From: Apiospora phragmitis | Taxonomy: Eukaryota > Ascomycota > Sordariomycetes > Amphisphaeriales > Apiosporaceae | Direction: 5' to 3' | Length of the DNA: 64,000 nucleotides | Assembly: GCA_038363925.1 (NCBI GenBank) | Contig: JAQQWL010000009.1 | Location: forward strand, 2,046,001 to 2,110,000 | Shown: in pieces, positions 44,612 to 56,200 of the stretch | How the letters are laid out: the number at the start of each line of letters is the position of its first letter | How positions within the stretch are numbered: position 1 is the stretch's first letter | Notes under the pieces: model-generated | What the model was told of the DNA's origin: nothing | Seen by the model: only the letters and a program-made list of their open reading frames with translations | The model's database searches: none | Position numbers and translations under genes: made by a program

Positions 44612-46183
44612 TCATTGTTGTATACGACCCGTCATGAGATCCACATCCGCCAGCTTCACGGGCTTGGTTCGCATTATGACTTTGTGGCCCACGAACAGGA
44701 CGAAGAACAGGATCAGACTGATGTACGCCGCGAAGAAGTCGCTGGTGCTGAATTCGCCAATGAAGGCGGTGAAGCCGTTCGTGAGCAGGATGAGCACACA
44801 GAAGAACAGACCGAACCACGTCAGGTACGGCTGCAGGGGCGCGCGGTACGGCAAAATATCGCGCGAGGTCCCCTTGTGCGCGAGGGCGTTCATGAAGCGC
44901 ATGTGGCAGATGCAGATGCAAGACCAGGTGATGAAGCCGGCAATGGCCGTGACGTTGAGCAGCCAGTCGAAGACGTCGCCTCCGCTCTCGGAGAGGTTCA
45001 TGTAGGCGAGGAGGCCGATTGCCGACGTGATGCCCACGGCGACGTAGGGGGTGCCGATTTTGTTGGTGCGTCGGATGAAGGCAGGCGCGTGGCCCTCGTT
45101 GGTCAGGGCGACGAGGATACGGCTGCCGGAATACACGTTGGAGTTGGCAGCGGAGAGCACGGCCGTCAAGAGGACCGCGTTGATGATGTCGGGAAGGACC
45201 TTGACGCCCGCCAGCTTAGCAGCAATGACGAGAGGCGACGCGGAGGCGTCGGTCTTGCCGAGGTTCAGATCCGGGTTGTCGGAGGGCACGAGGAGGCCAA
45301 TGAAGAAGATAGTCGAGACGAAGAGCGACAGGATGCCCCAGAAGGTCCAGCGGATGGCTGAAGGAACGGCCTTGGCGGGGTCGGCCGTCTCACCGGCACC
45401 GACACCGACGAGCTCGGCACCCTGGTAGCTGAATCCGGCCGTAACCAAGACGGACCAGAACCCGACAAACTTTCCGGTGGCTCCCAGCACGAGGTACTCG
45501 GCAAAGGGGCCCGGATGGACCCAGTTGTGGAAGCCGATATACCCCTGAGCGCCCGCGCCGGCGTTGATGCAGATGGCAAAGATGATGAAGCCGACGATGG
45601 TCACGACCTTGATGCTAGAAAACCACATCTCGAACTCGCCGTACCAGCGGATGGGCAGAAAGTTGACGGCGGTAAAGACGACCCAGAAGATGGTGATGAA
45701 GATGGCAATACTGAGGCTAGCGTCCCAGTACTGGATGATGAGGCCGGCGGCGGTCAACTCGAGGGCGAAGGTAATGGACCAGCTGAACCAGTAGATCCAG
45801 CCCATGGCGAAGCCGAGCGAGGGGTCGACAAAGCGCGAGGCGTAGACGGTGAAGGAGCCGGGCACGGGGATGAACGAGGCCATCTCGCCCAGGCTCGTCA
45901 TGACAGAGAAGACAATGACACCGACGAAGATGAAGGCGATGAGGGTGCTCACAGGCCCCGCCGTGTTGATGGCCTTGCCGCTTCCCAGGAACAGACCGGT
46001 ACCTATGGTGCCGCCGATAGCGAGGAACTGCAGATGATGGGCCTGCAGGCCACGCTTGAGCTCGGCGCCGCCGGCCTCGACGTCCTTGCCGGAGCCGCTG
46101 ACCGAGTTTGTGCCCTCATGGTGGGGAACCTTGGCCTCGGCGTCCTTGTTCGTCGACTCCTTTTCGCTGCTCATTATAGCCAT
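44612..46183 (-). CDS. Amino-acid permease (YAT/APC family)
   Basis: Plasma-membrane proton-coupled amino-acid transporter. One intronless 523-aa frame; the second Met (MSSEKES) is an alternative start. A hydrophilic N-terminal tail of about 45 residues leads into LQAHHLQFLAIGGTIGTGLFLGSGKAI, the APC signature in TM1. About twelve hydrophobic segments follow, with SLGEMASFIPVPGSFTVYASRFVDPSLGFAMGWIYW (TM3 region), AGFSYQGAELVGVGAGETADPAKAVPSAIRWTFWGI and SAANSNVYSGSRILVALTNEGHAP, all typical of fungal general or dicarboxylic amino-acid permeases. Specificity cannot be told from sequence. No frame defect. Confidence 0.95.
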   Translation of the reverse strand: MAIMSSEKESTNKDAEAKVPHHEGTNSVSGSGKDVEAGGAELKRGLQAHHLQFLAIGGTIGTGLFLGSGKAINTAGPVSTLIAFIFVGVIVFSVMTSLGEMASFIPVPGSFTVYASRFVDPSLGFAMGWIYWFSWSITFALELTAAGLIIQYWDASLSIAIFITIFWVVFTAVNFLPIRWYGEFEMWFSSIKVVTIVGFIIFAICINAGAGAQGYIGFHNWVHPGPFAEYLVLGATGKFVGFWSVLVTAGFSYQGAELVGVGAGETADPAKAVPSAIRWTFWGILSLFVSTIFFIGLLVPSDNPDLNLGKTDASASPLVIAAKLAGVKVLPDIINAVLLTAVLSAANSNVYSGSRILVALTNEGHAPAFIRRTNKIGTPYVAVGITSAIGLLAYMNLSESGGDVFDWLLNVTAIAGFITWSCICICHMRFMNALAHKGTSRDILPYRAPLQPYLTWFGLFFCVLILLTNGFTAFIGEFSTSDFFAAYISLILFFVLFVGHKVIMRTKPVKLADVDLMTGRIQQ

Positions 46184-48071
46184 GTCAAACCCGGAAGGGT
46201 GAAAGAAGAAGGGTAGGCGAGGGGGGGATACTGCTCCTTCTCACGCGCGAACACACGAAGACAACAACCAGTGGGCCGTCAAGGTGGTTAAGGTTTCGGC
46301 GATGCTAAAAGGAACCAGAGCAGGGGGGGCGAGGTGCTGAGTCCCTTGTTGGTACCCTTTCGCGTGCTAGAGATATCCTATTACGAGAGAAGAGCCAAAG
46401 ACAGAGAGCAAGAACGAGAATAAGGGGGGAAAAGAGAAGCAAATGCGACCATGGGGTTTTATTAAAGAGGCGGAAACCGTGCGATGTTCGGTACAGTAGA
46501 GTCATGGTTGCTACTCCTCTCGCTTTACTCGATGGCCCCTCCAGACCCAGTCGCCAGATCCAGGCCGAATAGAGCAGCCCTTACCGACCATGGCAGAGGA
46601 AAAGACGCTCCTTCGGGTGGGCGGCTCCATAAGTTGGACGAAAATTTGCATCGCACGAACCACCGGGCAACATGGGGAAAGGAGGGCATGTAGGCGGAGG
46701 AGGCAGGAGGGAAAAAAAAAATCATTTCACTACTGCCCTGCAAGTCGGCTATGTTTTTTTTATGGAGGCGATCTCCTGTAGCCTCTTCCCCTTTTAGTCA
46801 GGGCAGGCCGATGCACCGATGGATGGTGAGATGGCTAGAGATGCGTGCGGTGACGCCGTCGTCTTGCAGGCTGGGCCGGGCTCAGAAAAGGACATGAGCA
46901 GAAGCCGTTAGTATCCACTGAAAAGCTTTGCTTGCGGCTTAAATCGGTGCGATCCGCAGAGATGGCCCTGGAATTGGCGAATCAGGCCTCTGCGCTTGAC
47001 AAACAGGTTTCGCCGCAATGGACACCTGCAACCCGACTCTTAATCCCGCTTACTGGGTTTGCGGCTCGCCAGCGTGGGGACGACAAAGTAACGAGAGGAT
47101 CGAAAACTGGCTCCCGGTGGGTTCCAATCCAAGCCAGCTAACGTGACTAGCCTCCGTCGTCGCAGGTTTTATGAATGACCGACCATCGCGACATGATGCA
47201 AGCTGGGGTTTCTCGCGAATTCACAGCATCTCCAACACATCATGTTGTTGTTTTCGGCATCTACTGGTCTCACCATGGAACTAATCGTGCGACAACCGGG
47301 GCAAAGCGAAGAGAAAGAACCGACCGGTGCGTACCCGAGCAGTAGACAGCCGACCACTGAGCCGCCCGCAGCCGGCGGGTCGGAGCGCGCCGGTATCGTC
47401 ATGTAGTGGCCAAAGTCCCAATGGAACCAACCCAGCCATCCATCCTCGCACCAGCAGCCAGTCGAGACGAGACGAGACGCACAACAGACGTATGATTCAA
47501 TATTGCCGGGGAATTGTCAGCGCAGCATCGAACACCGGGCTCAACTTCAGAATTCGGTGTCAAAGAGCGAAACCAGCTTCCCAATTTGACTTGGAGATCG
47601 TGTTCAGAAATTTTCCTCCATGCAACACATAGGTAGCGCATGCAAATGTCTCCCAACCAACTTACGACAATTGGAGTAGCAAGCAACCTCGACCCAACAT
47701 TGTGTGTAGGCATGGGGCGGTTAATGCGACTTTGGGTTGTTCCCAAATATCGCAGAACTCATCGTCGATCATGGAGCACCCACCCGACAAAACCCCGCTG
47801 ATATCTGCGTTCTTTAGAAAGAAAGGTAAGTTAACGGGGTCAAATAGATCAGAGCGATTCCTCCGACCGTACTAAATGGCACACCGCATTACGATACACC
47901 ACACCCGACAACGGGGGGGACGGGGGGCGGGCAAGCACATAGTAAATAATAACGTCATTTCATCCATCATACATATATACGAGAACCGCGGCAAATATAG
48001 ACATTATTTACACTAACCCGCTCCTCACACCCACTCTATCGCTCCCTCCCTCTTTCCCCACACCTGCCGAC
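46184..48071. other. Intergenic, no gene seen
   Basis: Long 5' region of the permease gene followed by the 3' flank of the beta-xylosidase gene. Contains T-rich runs; no frame with motif content and no tRNA-like structure confirmed. Confidence 0.4.
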
Positions 48072-50499
48072 TCACTGCCGAGGAGGAGCCTGCGGCCATT
48101 CCTCCAACGTGGCCTCGTTGCCCGCCAAGGTGAAGTTCCACATGGCCTGCGTCGGCACGTCGACGAGCAGGCTGTAGTCGCCCGGGTAGAGCACCAGGTT
48201 GCCCGAATCGTCATGGCGCGCGAGGCTGCCGAGCGTGAGGTTCAGATGCGCCGTGGCCGTGGCACCGGCCTCGATCGCGAAGAGGCGCTCGTATGCGACG
48301 AGCTGTTTGATCGGGTGGGGCGCCGGGCCGTGCTCGCCTGCCACGAAGCCGAGCGTGACGAAGTCGGATTCGACCGAGCCCTGTTTTTCGACCGAGACGC
48401 CCACGCTCTGGAACGCGCAGAGATCCTTGTAGGTCTCGGCGCAACCCTTTGTCAGCGACTGGATGTCCCACGAGGAGGTGCCGTCGTCGTCTTTGGCGAA
48501 CGAGACCGTGAAGTTGGTGTAGTGCATGCCAAACCCAAAGTCCACGACCGATTCGTTGTACCACTTGTAGGTGCGCCCCGGGTTGCCCGACGTCGCGTTG
48601 GGCCGGAGGTTCATGTCGTTCATGGGCACGTCGTTGACGTAGTGCGCCGGATACTGCGTCACGGGTAGGCGACCAGCGGGCGCCGTTTTGCCCGTGATAA
48701 TGTTCATGATGGCGTCGCCGCCAGACTGGCCGGGGAAGCCGGCCCAAAGAATAGCCGAGACGTTCTCGTGGTGGAGGAAGGGCGTGTCGTCGAGCTGGTC
48801 GCCCATCTGCAGCAGGATGAAAGGCTTGCCGTAGCCCGCGAGGAGCGTCATGATGTCCTGGCGCTCGCCAGACCAGCGGATCAGGTTGCGGTCCTCCTCC
48901 TCGGCACTATTGGCGCCGTCGACATAGATGATGACATCCGCGGCCTTCGCGGCCTTGATAGCGGCCGGGTAGCCGTCTGTGGTCGGGTCACCCGGCGCGC
49001 CGGCGTATATGGCGTTGACGCCGGGCAGATCCTTCGCGGCCATATACGGAGAGCGAAGGTAGGGGGCGATGCCGGCGTAATTGCCCTGCATAGTCGTGGT
49101 CGCGTTCGCCCAGGGGCCAATGACGGCAACGGTCATGTTACGGCCCTTTGTCTGGAGGGGCAGGGTGCCGTCGTTCTTGATGAGCACGATGCCCTCCTCG
49201 GCGGCCTTGAGGGCGAGTGCCTGAGACTCGGGGGTGTTGACGTCACCAAAGGTGAGGGCACGGTAGGCTTGGTTGTCGGCGGGGTCGAACATGCCCAGTC
49301 GGATCTGAGCAGAGTAGAGACGCACCAGAGCCTGGTCGATGGCGGCCTCGTCGAATAGGCCCTGTTCGTAGGCGGCCGGCAGATGGGTTTGGTAGTACTG
49401 GCCACAGTCGAGGTCGGTCCCGGCGATCAAGGAACCTGCGGCGGCCTCTTCGCGAGTGTCGGTGTAGTTGTGGGGCAAGAAGACGTTCTGGATAGAATCG
49501 CAGTCGGAGGTAACGTAGAAGCCGTCATCGGTCCAGTTCCAGTGATCTCGCAGCACGTCCTGCAATATGTACGAGTCGGCACAGGTCGGCACGCCGTTCA
49601 ATGCGTTGTAGGAGCACATGATGGAGGCGACCTTGGCATCACGGGCGCACGTCTGGAAGGGTTGCATGTAGAACTCGCTCAGCTCCTGCGGGTTGATGAT
49701 GGCATCAAACCCGTATCGCTCGTTGCCACCCCAGTTCTCAAGGTCGTAGCCGACAAAGTGCTACAGGTATGTGTGTCAGTCGATATCATCGTTTCACTGT
49801 TCTATGGCCACGATGCTGGGGATTACTCACCTTGCAGGTAGCCACTACCTTGAGGTAGTCTGGGTCATTCCCTTGGAGGCCCTCGATGAGAGACTTGACG
49901 TAGGATTTGATGTGGAACGTGTCCTCGCCCGGGGTCTCCTGCCCACGTCCCCAGCGGGGGTCCCTATAGGGGTTGATATTGGGCGTCCAGTAGTCCAACC
50001 CGGACCGATTGGCGTTGTTGAAGGCGCGCGCCTCGGTACTGATGACAGTGGCGACGGCCTTGATCAAGTTGTCGTCGAAGGCCGCCCCCATGAGGATAGG
50101 TTGGGGAACGAGGTGGCATAGGAGTAGTCACCAGACTGGTTGAAGCTGACGCCAGGCGATGAAGCAACACCGTGAAGAGCCTCCTCTGTGGGCAAGTGCG
50201 TTAGCATGTGTGGGGCCCCCCAGCAATCTCAACAAGCAAGACAAAAAAGACTTACGCCACCATTCGTAGCTGGGAAGTCCAAGGCGAGGAACGCCTGGGG
50301 AGGTGTTTCCGGTGAGCGAGATCTTCTCCTCGATGGTAAAGGCGGCCACGAGGGCCTTGGCCCGGTCTGTCACCGAAGCTTTCGTATTGCAGACGGCGTT
50401 GTTGGAGAGAAGCTCGGCCTGGCAGCTCGGGAACAGATGGCCGGCAGCAGCAGCGCCGGAGGCCAGGAGGCCGACAGTGGACAGGAGCTGGAGAGCCAT
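48072..50499 (-). CDS. GH3 beta-xylosidase
   Basis: Secreted exo-enzyme releasing xylose from xylo-oligomers. Exons 50256-50499, 49831-50185 and 48072-49760 (donors GTAAGT, GTGAGT). Signal peptide MALQLLSTVGLLASGAAAA. GH3 motifs: LPSYEWWQEALHGVA; DYWTPNINPYRDPRWGRGQETPGED; KHFVGYDLENWGG; DDGFYVTSDCDSIQNVF with the nucleophile Asp in SDC(D); AAEEGIVLIKNDGTLPL; GFPGQSGGDA; FGFGMHYTNF; and a C-terminal fibronectin III-like domain ending in LYPGDYSLLVD. One base is missing in the C run near 50110, between TSFPN and ILMGAAFDD; corrected length 762 aa. TATAAAA on the minus strand at 50588-50594 lies about 90 bp upstream. Works downstream of the GH10 xylanase. Confidence 0.95.
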
Positions 50500-51805
50500 G
50501 TTCGCAGGATTGCTATCAATCCTCGCCGCGGTGGCTGTAGGCTGTCTGAGCTGGGAACATCTTGCTGACAGGCGGCCGAGACCATGCTTTTATACATACA
50601 TGGTATGCTCTCCCCAGCCGGCGGTGAGCCGTTTTTCACAGGACCATTGCAGTGCGGGCATAGTTGGAGAATCGAAAGCGCCGAACCAGCTATTCTCCAA
50701 CTCCCTGTCTACCCCTGTAGGAAAGTTAGGCCGTCGCAATGCATGCTACCCGTGGATCTAGTGAATCTTCTGTCGCAACCCGAGCCAATCTCATGTTCCC
50801 TTACTGCAGCCAGTCCGGGCATCCGGGCATCGAGGTGACCCCTCAAGGACGGGAGAAGCGAGTTCAGACCAGCGTTAGCCCACCGCGTCCCCAGGGGTCC
50901 CCCGTGAGCTCCCCCAAGTCACGGTATCCGAGGGCGGGTCGTAGCCATGAGCGGAAAAGAATGTTTGTCAGTCGATGACGTGAAGATACTCCAGCCAGCA
51001 TTCAGCCTAATCTGCAAGCTCTTGATGGTGCGGAGGAGTGAGGGGGAACGGCCTTGGTTGGAACGGCTCGGGCTCGGGAAGGCGCCACCGGTGGAGATTC
51101 ACCTGCCCTCCCCATGCGGGGTAGCTGCAGAAGACCCCATCATTTTGCGATATCCTCACTTTATCCTTGTAGCCAGCCGGTTCGTTACCAAGCAACTGGA
51201 TGGGGCTCCCCCGTTGGGCCGGAGACCGTACGTTATCGCTGTATTGTTCGGTAACTTGACCGAAAGCTGACCGAAAACCACGAGGTGCGGTACCTACCGT
51301 ATCTTGGACGCAACCAAAGCTTCCTCGGCAGACCTCTCTTTTTAATGCCAGCAATTTCCCTTTAGAAAATAGCTCACATTTTCGCCAACTTCGTCCTGCA
51401 TGGGCAAGTTGCCGGCAGTGCCGCTGTGGGTACGAGTCGCGAACGCAAATATTTACCAATCCATGTTACGTGCAGGGTATCACGAGGTGTATTATAGCAT
51501 GTTTTCGGGTATGACGATTACCTAAGTGCACCCAATTCTAGTCAACCACCGACCAAGCACATCTTACCACCGTCCGAGTTGTTGAGGAATAGCAACATTT
51601 CGCCGTCTACGATATCAATATTTCCAGAACGACACTAATCAGGAAAACAATGGTATCTAGATGACGATTGAGATTGAAGACTGAAAGTTATCAAGATTTG
51701 AAATTGATTACAACATATCGAAAACCAACCGACTATGACTGCTCTCCAAAATGTCCAGGTAAGTATTTTCGCTGCATTGACTCCACGCTGAGTAATTCAA
51801 CACAT
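50500..51805. promoter_or_regulatory. Beta-xylosidase upstream region
   Basis: No gene seen. TATAAAA (minus strand, 50588-50594) is well placed for the beta-xylosidase gene. TTAGCC at 50875-50880 reads GGCTAA (XlnR/Xyr1-type hexamer) toward the gene, about 380 bp upstream. The rest has only chance frames. Confidence 0.4.
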
Positions 51806-52220
51806 TTACTCGGGAGACTTCACATCAGCCGAGCTCGTTCCATCGTTCGACGGCAGACCCTCCTCATCACCAGGCTCCGCGTAAGTGCCCTTTGGCTTGG
51901 CGGCGCCACGAGTACGCTCACCAAGGATGTTGCCACGGTCGATGGCCTCGTTATCATCGCGAACTGTATCAAGTTGGACATGTCTCATTAGCACGTCGCA
52001 AACTCTTGAGACACGATACAAGCAAACCGGCAGAAGATTGTAGGAGGGACCATAACTAACCGAGCTGCTCATCAGTGTCGGCCTTTTCGGCGTCGATGGG
52101 ATCCTCAATGCGCTCCTGGTCGCTGACCACGTTGAGGGGCTCGCCCTTGTGACCAGAGCGGCTCACGTACGAGTTGTCGGCGACCTCGCCGGAGGGAGCC
52201 TCATTATCGTAGGAAGGCAT
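51806..52220 (-). CDS. Small acidic CHZ-motif protein (105 aa)
   Basis: Exons 52061-52220 and 51806-51963 (donor GTTAGT, acceptor ACAG, phase exact) encode a very hydrophilic 105-aa protein. The centre carries DDNEAIDRGNILGERTRGAA, close to the CHZ motif (EID-x-NII-x-RTRGK) of histone H2A.Z-H2B chaperone Chz1. Around it are conserved-looking fungal segments SYVSRSGHKGEP, IEDPIDAEKADTDEQL and YAEPGDEEGLP. Many filamentous fungi have such a short protein, usually annotated only by the CHZ motif. Whether it binds histones or is a stress-related disordered protein is not decided by sequence. Confidence 0.8.
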
Positions 52221-53269
52221 GATGTAGTGGAGTGGTTTGGTAGGGCAAAAGCGGTAAGAGATTGTGTATAAAGTTGTGTGAGTGAGCTGTTAGGATGGGT
52301 TGTTGATGCCAAAATGTTGATGACCACACGGGAGATGCATTTAGTTTATATCCCCTTTCCTAAGCTCATCGAGTACCGCGCGATCGTACGCAAGTGTTTA
52401 CCGTACATTCATCCAAGATACATAACATCATCACCACCGATGAGCTTTGCTTCTTCTGCTTTGCCGCGCCCAGCTCGAGCGATCACAGAAAGAGAATCGG
52501 GATGCTCACAAAGACCCAATGACGCCATGTGGTTGGGTGATTAAGTCATGATTCATCTTGCTGTCATGAGAGCCTCCTGAAAAGGAATGCACGGGCCAGT
52601 CTACGCGAGAGAAGCTGACAACCACGCTGGAGCCGGACTACCAAAAGAAACGACGAGCCTCAAATGGCTAATAAGGTTGTTGGTAAAGACCGACCCGTCC
52701 TGTTCCTGGATAAATGGGATAAGCTTAAGGATCAAAGGGGCTGATCGATTTACTAGTAGGCGGCCGGACCCCATTGGCGATCGATGTCTACCCGCCTGCC
52801 CGCCGTAAGATCAGATGGCAGAGATGAGATTGCCGAGTGATGGATCCCAAACACGCCATACTTCAAAGCCTAAAAGCCTAATACATCCACCTAGGTCATA
52901 GATTGAAGCAACGGCTTTGCTCTTGAAATTGCAAGGGCTGGGAAACGTGGTTTCTGAGGTGTGCGCTGAGGATGGGTTGATCCATCAACAGCCTACCGTG
53001 TCCTTGTCGTCATAGACTCTTCCGTCAAGGTCCATTTTCCATCACTCCAGTTCACACAGCCAATCGGGAGCAGAAACGAATGTCGGACACTCATCAATCG
53101 TTAACTCGTATACATGATCTCTAAGGGTATTGTGTTCTTTTAGGGTATTGTGTTGCTGTGCCAATGGTTCAATCAGTCCGAAACCTCATCGCAGTTAGTT
53201 ATCCCCGACTCGACCCATCATTGTCCTGGTTGCTCGTTCACGTCGGGCTGGGCTGAAGGTTTGTTAGTA
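52221..53269. other. Intergenic, no gene seen
   Basis: Promoter of the CHZ-motif gene and 3' flank of the glycosyltransferase gene. A short direct repeat (AGGGTATTGTGTT) occurs at about 53126 and 53142. Nothing else recognised. Confidence 0.4.
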
Positions 53270-56200
53270 CTAGCGCGCGACCCCAGACCCCGACCCCGAC
53301 CCAGGCACTCCGGAGCTTTCGCTAGTCTTCCCGCCAAGTCGTAGGCTCTCCTCAAGGGCCCTCTTCAACTCTTCGTCATCGTCATCATTATCTGCGGAAG
53401 TGCTTACTTTGTCTTTGCCCTTCTGCCGGTACTGTTCTTCCGCGAGGCTCTGCTTCTTGATGTACTCCAGAACCACGTCCTCCTCCTTCTTCAGTGTCTC
53501 TACTCGCTTAAGTTCCTCCTGGTGAGCGCGCTCAGATTCTTCGATGGCCCGCTTCAGCGCCTTCTCGTCATCCGCATTGGCTCCCGCTGGCCTGTGGAGG
53601 TCGGTCTGGGAGGCGGCAATGGCCTTCTTCAGCTCTTCGTCATCTCCGTGCGGGCCGGCGCTTCCATGTTGTGCGCGGGAAGCCTCGATGGCCTTTTGAA
53701 GTTCCTCGTCATCTTCCTCAGTTGCGGGTTTCCCCTTTTGGGATTCTCGCAAGACCCTCTGGTACTCTTCGTCAGCCTGACCCTGGTGCTGCTGCCTGGG
53801 TGTTGCTGTCCTTCGCTGTTGCTCGGCCATGCTTGCTTGAACGGCCTGCTCAATGTATGCCTGGTACTCCTCGTCGGTAATCTCCCCAAAGTCTTCGGGA
53901 GAGAATGGAGTTCGCTGCTTCACATCGGCAGGAAAGCTGTTTGTCGTGACAGATGTAGGTGCGGTTGATTGCCCAGAAGCCGTGGAAACACTCGATATTG
54001 ACCCACTGCGTAACACTCCCACGCTCTGACGGATTGCCTGTTCGATTCTCGCATCTTCACGGGCGTCACCTCTGGATGTCTCTCGGACGGCTGCCTGGAT
54101 CGCTTGTTCCATGTCCTGCTCGCTTCCACCGGCAGTTGGCGCACCTGCTGATGGTGCCATGTTCTCTGTGATATTAGAGCCTTGGCGGCCAGCTTGCTTT
54201 TGCTTCCAAGCCTTCTTCTGTTCCTGCAACCGCTTTCTCTCTTCGAAAGACAGGTTTCTGGTGTGCCACCACCCGGTCTGAGGCTCTCCTTCTTGAGCAA
54301 GGTTCTCAGTCGATGCACTAGCATGTTCGGATGCCTGGGCTTGAATGTCTCGTGCCTTGCCCTTCTCCTTTTGTTTGAGCTGGTAGTAGCCCGTCAGTTC
54401 GTCCTTTAATGACAGCCAGCGCACTTCGATGTCGTCTCGCTCCTCGTGGGTGGCATTCTGGTAATCCAAATTGCCCTGCGAGATGCGCGATGCGACGATG
54501 TAGTTATACGCGCTCTGTGCGAATTTGCTTCGGATCTCGGCATGAAGGCCAGCCATGGTGTAGGCTGGCACAGCCCAGGCACCTGTCTACGTGTTAGTAA
54601 TGCATACTTGGTAATGGTGACATAGCCAACTTACCAGCTGCTGGCTTTAAAAGCAGACCGCCGATACCTTTGGCGAACCCCTTGACAAGACCGGCTGCCC
54701 CTTCCTTTTCGGCGCCTCGAAGCGGCTGTGTCACCAAACCTGATATCCCGTCAAAGAGCCCCAGGCCGAACTCTTTGCCCGCGACTTTGATTCCGCTTGA
54801 TAGGTCAGTGACCTTTTCTGTCGGCCGCACGGTATCATCATTGTAGAGTTTCGGCGCATTCCGGAAGCCGCGGGCTAATCCAAGGCAAAAGTTCATAGGA
54901 GTCTTAACCCCGGCCGTAACCATATTATTGATGCTGTTTCCAGCTCCCATAACCCGATCAATGTCTGATTCGGTACTACTGGCGGTGGGCTGCGGCTTGG
55001 GTTTGGCGGGAGCTGGTTGAGGGGCCGTCGGTCGTTCCGACGACCCTGTGGTTGGTGTCGACAGGGCCGAGGCACCGGAGGCACCAGATGCTGTATGGGC
55101 GAGACTTCTCGTACTCTCGTTGGTCTGCCCGGGGGATTGTGGTGAGTTGAGCGTGTCGGGCAAATTGCTACTGGAGCCAGCTTGCCCGCTGCGGTCGGAC
55201 GATGGTGGGGTGGCTGAAGTCTGTTCCGCGGTCTTCTCTTTTGGATCCCCTGGCATTTTCTGAGCCCCTTTCTTTGCCACATTGAAAACATCGCGAGGGA
55301 AATCGGCCACGGCTAACCCAATGGCACCAAGGTCTCCCACAAGAGCAGATGTCACAGCTGAAATAGGATCCCATGGCTCATCTTCCGTGCTGTACTCTTT
55401 GGAGCGGTACCTAGGTCACAATTAGAAACGGTTCCTGAGAATCACTCAAGGCGACTCACAGTTTTAGATCCGAGTACTGCAGGTAACCATGCTGTACAAG
55501 GCAAGCCGCGGCGAGGCTGCTCAAGCGGATCTTGGTTCTTCGGACACGCCAAACTGCCACCCTACTTGGAGCGACAGAGCAGCGCAGGTTGTTGACATCT
55601 AAATGCTGGTGGAAACTCTGACCGCCGACATCAGTACCCTGTTCCTCGCGGATCTTTTCACCCAGTTCCTTGGCGCGTTGTTGAGTTTCGGGCTTCATTG
55701 CCACCCTGATAGCCTCTGCGAGCTTCTCCGTGGTGAGGCTCTTGTTTGGAATAGGATCTGGGCCAGCGCCAGCTCTCGCTACCATGGCACCCCAGAAAGG
55801 TTGGTCGCCGAAGAAGGGCACTACGATCGTCGGCTTGCCAGCATTGATTCCGGCCGCAGTCGTGCCAGCTCCTCCGTGGTGACAGACAGCCGATACGTGC
55901 TGGAATAGCCAGTCATGGGGTACATTGCCCAGCATGTAGATATTGTCTGGCACGCCAAGAGAATCGGCCCCCAGGCCTCCCCACCCCTTAGAGACCAGTG
56001 CTCTCACGCCGGTTGCGGCTACGGCTTCAAAGATCATGCGCGTCAGGGCGTTGGGATCATCTACCACAATCGACCCAAATCCTATGTAAATAGGGAGGGC
56101 CAGCCTCCAAGAAAGTGGCCAGTTCAGGTTCTGGGGTGAAATTGGACGCCAAATTGAGAAAGTAGAAACCCGCAATGTCTATGTGATTCCCCCAGTCATT

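Noticed and set aside
44357..45361. 334-codon plus-strand frame opposite the permease
   Set aside because: Glu/Arg/Asp-rich antisense shadow; the transporter on the minus strand is intact.
47030..47140. GGTTCCAATCC resembling a tRNA B box
   Set aside because: No matching A box or cloverleaf could be folded around it.
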